Shown here: piece by piece, positions 23,545 to 36,245 of the stretch
Layout: each line of letters begins with the position of its first letter
How positions within the stretch are numbered: position 1 is the first letter of the stretch
Source: Datura wrightii
Lineage: Eukaryota; Streptophyta; Magnoliopsida; Solanales; Solanaceae
Direction: 5' to 3'
NCBI GenBank assembly: GCA_035772735.1
Contig: JASDFA010000007.1
Coordinates: 148,985,001 to 149,049,000 of the forward strand
DNA length: 64,000 nucleotides
Program-made: the position numbers and the translations under genes
Notes under the pieces: model-generated
What the model was told of the DNA's origin: nothing
The model's input: only the letters and a program-made list of their open reading frames with translations
Databases searched by the model: none

Positions 23545-25604
23545 GTAGAGAAAAATTTACATAAATAGCCGCTCCTTAAAAAAAATAGCCAGCAAATATA
23601 TGTTATTTTTGTTTAGATGGACAAATCATTGATGTTACTTGTTGTGAAAGTGCTTGAAATATGAGCTATTTTGTTTGAGTGGTAGAAGTACTTACAAATT
23701 TTGCCTTTTCATGAAATTTACTTGCTTTAAAAGCAATGGCTTGTTTAATGACATTGCTTAGCTTTTGGTGCAATTCATATTTCATCCACTTGTGTTTTTG
23801 CCTCATGTTATAAGCATATATTACTTTTTTATTTTTGTTTTAAGCATTTCACTCGGTAGGATTTCAAAAGTTGTACAATTTCGATGGTCAGAGTTATTTG
23901 ATATCTATAGATTGAGGGGTGTTGGAATGTAAAAGATAATTAGAGAAATATTATTTAAATGCGTGCAAGCTGCCTTGAGCACTTCGTTAATAAAAATTAA
24001 CGAAAAATAAAAGTTAAAATGTTATATTCAAACATTTAAATTTCTAGGGTTCAAATTTATCTTCTCACTCCTAGAATATATTAATCATGCATAAACCAAA
24101 CAGAACTGAAAGTATGAAAAGGACATCAATTTCATTGGGAGTTGGTCTTACTTTAGATTGTCTTACTTATGAATATAAGGACCAGCACTAACCTAGACAT
24201 TAATTTAACTATTTGTGATTTTGCCCTAAATTCAAATGGTTAATTGTTATTGCACATTATATATATTTATATATATATATATGAATAATTTCATAAGTGG
24301 AGTTTTAGGAAGAATGGTGTATGTGCAGTAATGCAGACCTTATCAATAGACCTTCAGTTCAAGAGTCAAGAATTTAATTTTAAATTCATATATCGATAGT
24401 GTATGGATAACTTTTAGTATATTATTAGATAACATAAGATCTAATTACCGGTAATTATTGTCTAACTTGAGTGACTTTATAACACCAATAACATATTCAG
24501 TGTAATCACATAAATAAAGTTTGAAAAAATAATGTATATGTTATCTTATCCCTATCTTAAGAAAATAATCTTAAAATTATTTTCGATAAAACATCGACTC
24601 AAACACACCAATAATAATATTAATAATAATTTTAAAAAAATCTACACAAATATATATTTATCTAATTAATACAAACATCAAACAAGTAAACAACTTTAAT
24701 AGAAATACTATTGTAACATAAAAAGTAGTGTTATAATCAAATATACAACTTAAAGACCATAATTTTTTTTCGGCAACCTAGCAAAAGGACAAAAGAAACT
24801 AAAACCAACAACAACAATAATAACAATAATAATAACACTATTTTAATTTATTAGTCTGATTTTAAATTAATACAAAATTTAAAAAAATAAAAAACGATTT
24901 TGAATCTTATAGTCTTAAATTAAAAGATTATAAAATTTACAAAAATTATTCTTTAATTTTGTGTTATTAAAATATCATGTAAAAAATTAAAATTTAATAA
25001 AAAGTTTAAAAAATATTCTTGTTTAAACGGATAAAATATAATACGATAAATAAATTAAAATAAAGAAAATAATAATAATAACAACAGCAATTAATACCTA
25101 GTAACGTAGAAAAAGATGATTCTTATATATATATAAGTAAAACACTTGAAACCAGAAAAGAATAAGTACTTATCTGTTTTCTTGATTTACAATAGGAGCT
25201 GTTTGTTTGAGCTGCTGGAAAATGGGCGTCAGGAATGAAGCCTGGTCCGAGATCATCACTCCATTATATTTATCTCATCAAAAAATGGAAAAATATAAAA
25301 AAATAGTTTGGTGTGTCAAATATTCTGCGTTAATAGGATCCATAAAATGATTGTACTCTAAAAAATTATAAGATGTAGACAGTCGATCTGATGCAAGCAC
25401 CAGTGATTATTTTCGCTACTCGAACGAATAACCTATAAATCTAACACATGAAGAAAGATAACATTATCATTACTCTGATAGAAATCAACCATCACAATAA
25501 ATGGGTAACAAAATAAAAAAGAAGAGAGGACACAAACACAAAATAGAAGGATCTTTTGGGTAGGAAAAGAAAAAAAGAAAGAGACCAAAAAAAAAAAAGA
25601 AAAA

Positions 25605-25840
25605 AATGGAAGGATCTTGGATCAGTCTTCATTCCAAACACTTCATATTTCCTGTAATTTGAATGAATAATATGTTCATAATTATTCAATTCTCTCTTTC
25701 TTATGATTTTGCAATGAAGAGGTGTGTGTGTGTGTATATATATATATAAAGCTGCAGCCACACTCGATTTCTCAATGATCAAAAGCTCCTATGTATAGCT
25801 CACCATCATATAGTAGTTGAAAAAGTGGAGAATTAGTTAC
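25605..25840 (+). repeat. Dispersed 230-bp direct repeat, copy 2
   Basis: Matches 15280-15510 in the same orientation, with the dinucleotide tract changed to (GT)n(TA)n at about 25722-25748. Confidence 0.6.
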
Positions 25841-28800
25841 TCTGATCGTTTTAATTTATGTGATGTAATTTAATTGAATCTGAAATTTAAATAAGTTATA
25901 AATATTTGTAATTATACTAAAAATAAAATGAATATTTTAATATTAAATTATTATTAAATATAAAAATATAATATTTTTAGACTGATCTAAGAAAAAATGT
26001 CACATAAAATTGAGAAATAAAATATCTATTACAAATAAAATAAAAATATAGGAAAATTACCTACAAGGGAGAAGTAGATTTAAAAAAAAAAAAAAACGCA
26101 CAAAAAGAAAGAGCTACATGCCTCTCTTATGAAATTCTGAAAAGTAACATTGTGTGTGTGTGTGAAGGATTACTTGTACAAATCATATTTGTTATACTTT
26201 CAAGTTCTTGACGTATTTTAATTATTCGAGATTTAAATTATATGTGTTAATTTTTAAAATTATTAATATTGAAATATATTTTAAAAGCTTATTGGTTTAT
26301 AACGAATTGTTGTAATTTTAATAAATTTTATAAAGAAATAAATCTTAAATTTAATTTAATCGAAAAGCTGACTTACGAGGGAGGATATTTCAAGTCCATA
26401 TAAGGAGATCATACATTCTTTTTCTTCGATGTGGGACTCTTCAACATCCTACTTCATGCTCAAGATTGAACATATGATGTTTGAACAATTTAATATGGGG
26501 ATTAACATCAGTACACAATTATTGGAATCATGAATCCAACTCTGATACCATATAAGGAAATGAATTTTGGGCCTAACTGAATTTTAAAAGATAGTTCATG
26601 AGAAAAAAACTGTTCAAATCTATATAAGACATGTGACTCTTTGACAAATTTCAACACAAAAATTATTACTCCTCATTTATTGAGTTCAAATATGAATTCG
26701 GTAACTTAAACTTATATCCATTCTAATAATGAACGAGAAATTTGTTAACATATCTAGTAATTTATGTAACAAGATTATTCATTAGATTTTGTCTATTAAA
26801 CCCCAAACTTCTTCAATCTATTTCACGCATGCACCTTTTAATTGAGTTATTTATATATCTTATCTTCATATATTCAGTATAATCTTATGAAGAAATATTA
26901 TATCTTAACATATAAATAAGAATAAAATTATCAAAAATTTCTTCTAATTAATTTTTTTTTAAATCATGTAAAAGAGAAACACGATATATATATATATATA
27001 CACACACTCAAACCTAATTCTTGTGATTGTAAATTCAAGAAAATTCATCCCCTTTATAAGAATACATATTTATTGATAATCTCTTGGTTATTGTGTGACA
27101 GTGTACAGTGTACTTTTTAAAATTTTTAATTTTTTTTTTAAAATTTATTTTAATGGGTAGAATATGGACAGAAGGGTGCATGTGGAAGAGCACATGAAAG
27201 ACAGGTCATAGAGATATACTTAGATGTTTAAAATAAAGAAAAAGCTGACTGATTTTGGAGTCATTGAATTGTCTTGTTCTTCAATTTAACTTTTTTTTTT
27301 TTTTTTTTGGTTGAATTAAAGATAGAGACAGTACCTATCACTATAGTACTACAACCTTTTTCTCTTTTTTCTTTTTCTGCTCTGCTAACTATGGGAAAAG
27401 AAAAATAAATAAATTCAAGCACTGAAAACAAAGCAAGAGAAAAGAAAAGCCATGGGGGCATGACTCGTTCCATTTATGATTCGATTTGGATTGATTTTTA
27501 ATTAATTAAAAATATATAAAATTTATTATTTTTTATTTTATAAAAAAATAATTTTAATTCGTAATATATTTTTTAAAAAAATTATGCATAATTTTAAAAA
27601 TTAAAAAATATAAATATTTTATTATTTTTTATTTAATAGGCTAAAATTTATATTATTTTTTAAGAAAAAAATTAATAGGGGTTACAATTTAATTAATATA
27701 ACCGTATTAACTGATAGATACTCTTTGCAAACATACTGTAATTATTCTTTTCATATTTTAAAGTGACTTAAATAGTAATTAGTAAGGGTAGAGCTGAAAA
27801 AAAATGATCAATTATTTCTTGAGTTTCTACATTAACAAATATTTTTAATATATTCATCAAGTAAAAAGAAACGGAGGAAGTGATCTTTAGGTGATGTAAA
27901 AAAATTTTAAATTTAAATAAGGGTAACATTGAAAGAACGTTATTAATATTTTCTTGATTAGATAAAATATCACCTATTTTAAAATAAAATGAGAAGATAA
28001 AAATATCATTTATTTTAAAATAAAATATAATATAATATCTTTTAATTTTGTGATCTTAAATATCAATCGACAAACATATCATATAAAAAATTAAAATTAT
28101 AAAATTATAAAATTTTAAAAAATGGATTGAAAAGAAAAATAAGGTAACATTGGTGGGAAGTATTGTGTATTTAATTCCTTAATTAAATAGAAATTGACAG
28201 ATTTTTATTTGTTATTTTCAAAAGTATCTGAATATTTCATATTTTATATTTTATACACTTGCATAAAATATGAGTAAAATCAATCAAGTATGAACACCTA
28301 CCCCTCGATTCTATGCTACTTTATTTCAATTTTATAGATGTCTCAAAGTATAATTTGATTGAATCCTCATAATATATATATATATATATAAGATTGATAT
28401 GTATTACGTCGATATTATATTTTATTAAACGCGAATCTAACTACTTTAAAGAAAGTGACAAGGATAATAAGAGTTCATAACAATCAACACAAATTAGCTT
28501 GGAATTGAGATGTATACGTAGCTTAGTATTTTATTATTTGTTATTGTTATTGTTATTGTTGTCATGTATTATCACTTTTATATAACAAATTTTAAAAAAT
28601 AACACAAAACAACATTGTGTACTGACTTTGTCTTATTTATTTGGTTATACACTCTCTGTTTAAAATGCAAAGATGATCAAATTAAAGCCATGGTTTCATT
28701 TATTGAGAATCAACTTGATTAAATTCTTATTCAAGTGGAAAAATCTTATGATATCTACAAGATATTATAAAATCTGTATATTTTGTTTGTCAAAAATAAT

Positions 28801-28875
28801 TTGAGAAATTTTAATCAAAAATAAAATTATTTGACTTTTTAAAAAAGTATTACAAGACGAAAAAAGTCTGATTTA

Positions 28876-29592
28876 GGAGTGTGTTTGATACGAAAAAAAA
28901 TATTTTTCAGAAAATATTTGAAGAAAGAGGTCAAATACGGGAATAAGAAGCAAGCTCGCCTTTTTTTTTTTTGATTATTTTGACAGAGGGAATGAAGAAA
29001 GTGGACAAAACAGACTCGTATTTCTCATCGAATAAATATAAATAAAGAAATTTTAATTTTTTGATGTTTCATTAGTTAAAAAGTTATTTTGTAAGAAAAA
29101 TTGTTTCCTTTCACCTTTAGTTTTAGCATGACTTCTTTAGGATTGTGTTTTCTTTTCATACTTGTTCGTCTATAATACGTTTTATTTGAGATGAGGATCT
29201 ATCGAAATAACTTCTCTGCCTTCACCAGGTAGAGGCAAGGCTACATCCAAGCCACCTTCCTCATGCCTTCACTTGTGGGATTACACCATGTGTATTGTTA
29301 TTGTTGTAATAATTTTTTAGAAAAATAAATTTCTTGAAAATAAGAAAAATAAGTTTCTCAAATAGAATTACACATTGAATACTTATATATTCTGCGATCC
29401 TCCTACACACTTTATCTTCACCTCTATTCCAGTGTAGCCTCAAGTCTCACCACCCCACATATCCACCCCGCTACTATCTTCCATAATATTTATTATATAT
29501 AAATATTTTTATTTACATATCTGACCCAATAAAAAATAAGAAATTCATTATTTTTATAAAAAAAAATTATTTTTCTCCGTACCGAATGGCGT
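28876..29592. mobile_element. Candidate MITE with nested SINE/LINE tail
   Basis: The left end reads gtgtgtttgatacgaaaaa and the right end, reverse-complemented, reads gaacgccattcggtacggag, followed inward by the same ttttcc/ttttca and poly(A/T) blocks as 2728-3178 and 32050-32393. Nested at 29200-29312 is plus-sense sequence ending acttgtgggattacaccatg plus a ttgttattgttgt tail, the usual end of Solanaceae TTG-tailed retroelements. Confidence 0.4.
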
Positions 29593-30574
29593 TCAAGAAA
29601 AATAAGGGACAAAGAGGACATAGAGATGAGATGTATTCTAAAATGAGCAGAGAATAATCTAGAAAAAAAGTATGCTAGTACTGAAAAGTGTTAAAATAAA
29701 AGATTTCTCCATCATCAAGTGTCTGCTGCCCATACACACATTAAAGCAAATTAGTAAATATATATTAGCACAACTCATAAAGGATTTTACACTAATTATA
29801 AGTAATAATTAATTAATCAGTATTTATATTCATAAACAGTAGGGGAGAAAGCATTCTTGAAAATTATTGAAAATTTTACAAAGTAATGTAACTAAAACAA
29901 TTTTACCTTAACGTGAGTTTGAACATTATTGTATCTAATAAAAATGTATTGTTATTAGGTGTTTATATCGATCTAATAAATATATGACATCTGTCGTTAT
30001 ATATACTTTTATTATGAAATCATAGTTAATTATTATACATATCATAGTTAAGCCTATTTTCACCCAAAATATTGTCATTTCTGTAATTTTCTCTAACAAT
30101 ATTGACATTGTTGTTACAAAGGATGTGTAACGGGCTGGTCAGATTAAAAGACGGCCCAATTCTATCTGCTATGCAGGGCAAGTGCCCATATAGTCAATTA
30201 TGGGTCTACCATTTAAATCATTGGCTGCCCCTTAAAGAGAAAATTATGCCCCAAAAACTTAAATGATAGTATTCAAATCGGCAGCGCCATCGAAATTCTT
30301 ACCCACTATGATCCTGTCAGGTCCATCTTCGTTAGGGCCATGATTGAAATCCACCATCTTACCCGAAGCCTGGTCCAGACCCTAACTGGGCCAGATGAAC
30401 CATGAATTTGTTGGCCTGCAAAACCAATATTCCTCCACGTGAAGGCCCATCTTTTGCATAGTTTCTTCCATTTGTTTTTCAATGTTCTTTTATGGATTAA
30501 ACTTAGGGCAATTAAAACATAGAATAATTTACAAAATTGAATCTCTTCACAATGCTAATTAAAATACTTTTTCT

Positions 30575-33500
30575 AAGTGTTATTTTGTTCGTAGATTTAA
30601 GTTGCATTTGTTAGTCTTTACCAGTAAGAAGTGACGCCCATGAGTCGGCCCATTTCATCCGGAGCTAACGCCCTACTTGGGTCTTTTGATGGTAAAACTA
30701 TTCTAAGGCCCATTGTCCAGCAAAGCCCACATAGATGAGATCACTGAACCATCTTTTCTTTCCCTTTTAACCAATAGATGTCCATATGTCTGTTTATTGT
30801 CATTGGTCTCATTGGTTACTCTATTTTTATTTTTATAAATAATAATGTGTACGGATCAATTTTTACATATCTCAATTAGTTCATCGGGTACATGTTGTCT
30901 CCTGCTAGCACAAATATCAGGCAACTCGGTCCATCAACTCACCAAAGCTTACGATAATGAAAAGAAATTACGTAGAATTTTTTTAAAAAAAAAAATTATT
31001 TAATTAATTTTGTTCTAATTGTAATAGTAATATATGTTTGCATTTTAATGCTATAGTTGATTAATATATGATAAACATAAATTTAAATACACTCATCTCT
31101 GAAGAAAAGTTTTGAGGATTATTTTTTTTAATATATAAAATAATGACACCATTTAAAAGAAACCATTAGTAAGATTCATAGAGCAAACTGAAACTGACAC
31201 TTTCTTTTCTAAAATATTGGGAAAATAAAATATTGTAAGGATTATGTTTCTATTGATATGATAATTTAGGGTGTAACAAGGTATCCTATGCTATTGTATT
31301 GTTAATTTTTAATAACAATAATATACGCGATTTAATCTCACAAATGAAATGTGAAGACGACAAGATGTTTATAGATTTTACTCTTATATTTTTATGAAAT
31401 AAAAAAATTATTTTTAATAAATTCTCTACTTAAAAAAAAATATTCAAAGAAGCATATTTATAAGTAATTATTATATAAAATTTATTTATAACTAATTCAT
31501 ATATTATTTATACTTTACTGACTCTAATCTGCAATCAACCAACCCTGAGTAATTACATAAAAATATTAGAACAAAACCAAATATTACTGCAGATGCACTA
31601 TTCTCAATACAAAAGAATCTTTCTTACAAAATTAATCAACTACACTGATTGGCAAAACATGGAAATAAATAAAGAGGACTAGATAAACAATGACTATACA
31701 TAAAATATAAAAATAATAGATGGGGTGTCAAACATTGGGCAATATATCAAATTATCTTTATATCTTATGATCTCAGATATTTTACGAAAACTAAAATATT
31801 AAATATAAAAAATAATATTTTTTTAAAAATATACCTAAAAGTTAAAGTAAAACAAATAGATTGCGGTTAGATCTTTGCAAGCCAATTATATCGCGTAGAA
31901 TAAGTTTTGAAAGTTTTTTTTTATTTAAATAATTGTTTTGGAAGTTTTATCACGAAAACATCAAGATGTTTAAGAGATAAATTATTAAACTTAGGGGTAA
32001 TTAATTGAAATCTCAAAAAATACTATGGGGTAAAAATATTTTAAAATAGATGGGGTTTGTAATTTATCTTTTTATATTTGATACGTATAAAAAATATTAT
32101 TCTAAAATTATTTATATATAATTTTGACAGATATCACGAGAGGTAGGGGTATGGGGTGGGGTGAAGTAAAGATGAGATGTGTTGAATGGTGAGGAGAATA
32201 CAATCAATATGAAAGGTCATCTGTAGAACTTATTTTCCTTACTTTTATTAGGGAAGTCGTTTTTTCTTTATTTTTAAACAACTTATTTTCCTAGAAAAAA
32301 TATTTTTTAAAAATTTTAATCAATCAAATATAAAAAAATCAAAAATATTTTTAAAATTTTTTTTCTCGTATCAAATACATCCTTTGTGAAGAGCCAAGTG
32401 GCTCGAAAACATGAGTTAATTAATAATACGTGTCATGCATTATTAATATAACCGTATTAACTGATAGATACTCTTTGCATTATTAAGTGTTATTTTGTTC
32501 GTAAATTTAAGTTGCATTTGTTAGTCTTTACTAGTAAGAAGTGACGCCCATGAGTCGGCCCATTTCATCCGGAGCTAACGCCCTAGTTGGGTGTTTTGAT
32601 GGTAAAACTATTCTATGGCCCATTGTCCAGCAAAGCCCACATAGATGAGATCACTGAACCATCTTTTCTTTCCTTTTTAACCAATAGATGTCCATATGTC
32701 TGTTTATTGTCATTGGTCTCGTTGGTTACTCTATTTTTATTTTTATAAATAATAATGTGTACGGATCAATTTTTACATATCTCAATTAGTTCATCGGGTA
32801 TATGTTGTCTACTGCTAGCACAAATATCAGGCAACTCGGTCCATCAACTCACTAAAGCTTACGATAATGAAAAGAAATTACGTAGAATTTTTTTTAAAAA
32901 AAAATTATTTAATTAATTTTGTTCTAATTGTAATAGTAATATATGTTTGCATTTTAATGCTATAGTTGATTAATATATGATAAACATAAATTTAAATACA
33001 CTCATCTCTGAAGAAAAGTTTTGAGGATTATTTTTTTTAATATATAAAATAATGACACCATTTAAAAGAAACCATTAGTAAGATTCATAGAGCAAACTGA
33101 AACTGACACTTTCTTTTCTAAAATATTGGGAAAATAAAATATTGTAAGGATTATGTTTCTATTGATATGATAAGTATCCTATGCTACTGTATTGTTAATT
33201 TTTAATAACAATAATATACGCGATTTAATCTTACAAATGAAATATAAAGACGATAAGATGTTTATAAATTTTACTCTTATATTTTTATAAAATAAAAAAA
33301 TTATTTTTTAATAAATTCTCTACTTAAAAAGAAATATTCAAAAAAGCATATTTATAAATAATTATTATATAAAAAAATATAAAATTTATTTATAACTAAT
33401 TCATATATTATTAATACTTTACTAACTCTAATATGAAGTCAACCAACCCTGACTAATTACATAAAAATATTAGAACAAAACCAAATATTACTGCGGATCA

Positions 33501-34425
33501 TATTCTCAATACAAAAGAATCTTTCTTACAAAATTAATCAACTACACTGATTGGCTGAACATGGAAATAAATAAAGAGGACTAGATAAACAATGACTATA
33601 CACTGTTTGGCTAAACGTGGAAATAAATAAAGAGGACTAGATAAACAATGAATATACATAGAATATAAAAATAATAGACAAGGTGTATCAAACATTTGGC
33701 AATATATCAAATTATTTTATATGTTATGATCTTAGATATTTTACGAAAACTAAAATGTTAGATATAAAAGATAATATTTTTTAAAAAATATACCTAAAAG
33801 TTAAAGTAAAACAAATAGATTGCGGTTAGATCTTTGCAAGCCAATTATATCGCGTAGAATAAGTTTTGAAAGTTTTTTTTTTTTAAAATAATTGTTTTGG
33901 AAGTTTTATCACGAAAATATTAAGATGTTTAAGAGATAAATTATTAAACTTAGGGGTAATTAATTGAAATCTCAAAAAATACTATGGGGTAAAAATATTT
34001 TAAAATAGGTGGGGTTTGTAATTTATCTTTTTATATTTGATACGTATGAAAAATATTATTCTAAAACCATTTATATATAATTTTGACAGATATCATGAGA
34101 GGTAGAGGTATGGGGTGGTGGGAATGGGTAATATGAGGGGTGGGGTGAGGTAAAGATGAGATGTGTTGAATGATGAGGAGAATACAATCAATATGAAAGG
34201 TCATTTGTAGAACTTATTTTCCTTACTTTTATTAGAGAAGTCATTTTTTTAAAATTTTTAAACAACTTATTTTCCTAGAAAAAATATTTTTTAAAAATAT
34301 TAATCAATCAAATATAAAAAAATCAAAAAATATTTTTAAAATTTTTTTTTCCCGTATCAAATACATCCTTTGTGAAGAGCCAAGTGGCTCGAAAACATGA
34401 GTTAATTAACAATACGTGCCATGCA
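30575..34425 (+). repeat. Tandem duplication, 1.9-kb unit, two copies
   Basis: Unit 1 (30575-32440) and unit 2 (32485-34425) are direct repeats offset by 1,910 bases, from aagtgttattttgttcgta to the shared end near agccaagtggctcgaaaaca. Differences are scattered substitutions and small indels. Unit 2 alone has an internal 56-bp tandem duplication (33545-33656) and an extra G-rich insertion near 34125. No gene is seen in either unit. The junction 32441-32484 carries foreign filler. Confidence 0.93.
32442..32479 (+). repeat. 38-bp templated filler at the tandem-duplication junction
   Basis: These 38 bases are identical to 27692-27729 (core word ccgtattaactgatagat) and are absent from the corresponding end of unit 2. 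The flanking gcattatta words repeat on both sides. Confidence 0.9.
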
Positions 34426-36140
34426 TTATTATATAAAATTAACCAAAAAAACTTATTAGCTTAGTTAGATTCCCGTTCTCTCTCCTTTTTTTTTTTTCTA
34501 ATCCCATCTTAAAAGCATTGTAAAAAATTAACGATTAATAAACTTTAATAGGATATAATAATAATTATGTAGGTTTAATACATAATCGTACTCCTTTAAT
34601 TTTTAAATTAAATTTTTAAATAAAAGAAGGCAGGAGGTCATCGTCCCACACCCCATCCTCTTTTTTTTAAAAGTAAAATTAAAGATCTCGTATTAAAATA
34701 TTTTTTCTTAAAAAATAGCTAATAGTACAATTTCGATAGAAATAATGTTCATAGACTTTTTTCAATAAACTTTATAAAATAATTATTTTCATAGATTTCA
34801 AATATCACAAGTGAAATGACGGGCATATAATAATCTAATAGTACAATTTCAATTAAATATCGTTCACATATCACTTTTCAAATTTGTTTGTGAAAAATTG
34901 ACTATCCTAACTCACTATAAGATATCAAACTTTTAAGGACGAAAAATAATCACCATCTCTGCAGTTTCAAATAATACCACAAATAAGTAAATTCAATATG
35001 CTTAAAAGTGGCTATTTACGAATTTTCATTTAGGTATAACCGTAATTATAAAGGGTTAATTAGGACTCTCAAAATTTAGCTAATTCTTAGAGCAAATTAA
35101 TTAACTCAATGACTTTGGTTTATCGATTATTAATACATTTTAATTCACTATCAACCTCGTAATCTTTTTCTTATGAATTTGGACCGTTTGATTTTTCGAT
35201 TCCCTTGAATGACTGCTTTCTTTAATGGAAGGATTATGGCGGAGTACAATTGCTTATATATCTTGTAATTTGTAATAACATAGTCATTGATATTTATATA
35301 AACTTAATAGTACTTCTTTATGTTTACTGCCAAAATTTATGTGGAATACTTTTATTTTTAATTAAACGTGTCAAATTCAAATTTTAGCTATGAATAAAAT
35401 TATGTTCAGAAATATTTTTTTCTCAAATAAATTTTACGCGTAATATATTTAAATTAATTAAGATCTAAATATAAATATTAAATTTATTTATTTATTTTTT
35501 AATCATACACTTGAAGTTGAATAAGAAAACAGCCAAAAAGCATAGAGAAGAGAGATATGGGCTAATATTATTTTTTATAGATAAGGGGTGCAAATTAAAC
35601 TTAATGGAGATTTGCAATCATTTTATTTAAAATTATTGACCTGTCATACTTAAATAAAAAAATTAAAAGGGCCCTTTTGTTGCAGGTACTTGTATTATAT
35701 AATATATGCACAAAGTTCAAAGTTCACACTGCAATGTTTTGTCATGATTTGCTGTCCTTGTAAATAATTTATTAAAAATTTACTTTCTAGAAAAAGTAAA
35801 AGAAACAGTTAAAATGACTAAAGTAACCCTTTGAACTAAACAAATTTTGTTTTCTTCTAAAGAAAAATGTAAATAAATTTGAATCCCGATAAAACATACA
35901 ATAATATAATATTATTAACCGTGGCAATACGAAACTCTAAATTGTGATTCTTAAGTTATTAATTCATGTATAAATTATTTTGGAACGAAATAAATTTAGC
36001 TAAATAAAAAATATTGAAACAGTAATTTTTTTTTTCTAAAATACGATAGAGATTATAAGGCGGGAAATTAAATTTTTATTGATAAAATAAAAATTTAAAT
36101 AATTAATCAACTGAGCTAATAAGATTTTTCGACTAACTTT
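34426..36140. other. Upstream region of the P450 gene
   Basis: AT-rich DNA without a supported gene. The proximal 100 bases before the P450 hold a TATA box. Confidence 0.45.
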
Positions 36141-36141
36141 T

Positions 36142-36149
36142 CTATAAAT
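36142..36149 (+). promoter_or_regulatory. TATA box of the CYP82-like gene
   Basis: TATAAATA 97 bases before the chosen start codon, leaving room for a leader of about 60-70 bases. Confidence 0.6.
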
Positions 36150-36245
36150 AGATTTGACATTATATACTAGAAGAGCATTGGCTTGAGAAAAAAGGAAGCT
36201 CATATTACTTCTTCTTTCTTCTTTCCTTCTCCTAATTTGGGAATA

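Larger units (their letters stand above)
23545..30574. other. Gene-free AT-rich region
   Basis: No gene supported over about 7 kb. It contains the second copy of the 230-bp repeat (25605-25840), simple repeats (24259-24281, 25722-25748, 26152-26163, 26986-27005, 28371-28390), a candidate MITE at 28876-29592 with a nested SINE-like tail (29200-29312), and a less AT-rich stretch at 30120-30440 with no long open frame. Bases 27692-27729 are the source-like copy of the filler at 32442-32479. Confidence 0.5.

Noticed and set aside
30129..30440. Less AT-rich stretch with a short minus-strand frame (MVDFNHGPNEDGPDRIIVGK...)
   Set aside because: Only about 32 codons open, with stops on both sides. 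Possibly an old mobile-element fragment, but not assignable to a gene.
36183..36245. Upstream in-frame ATG extending the P450 by 21 residues
   Set aside because: The extension is polar and sits before the membrane anchor, unlike microsomal P450s. It also begins only 34 bases after the TATA box, so it would lie at the transcript start.
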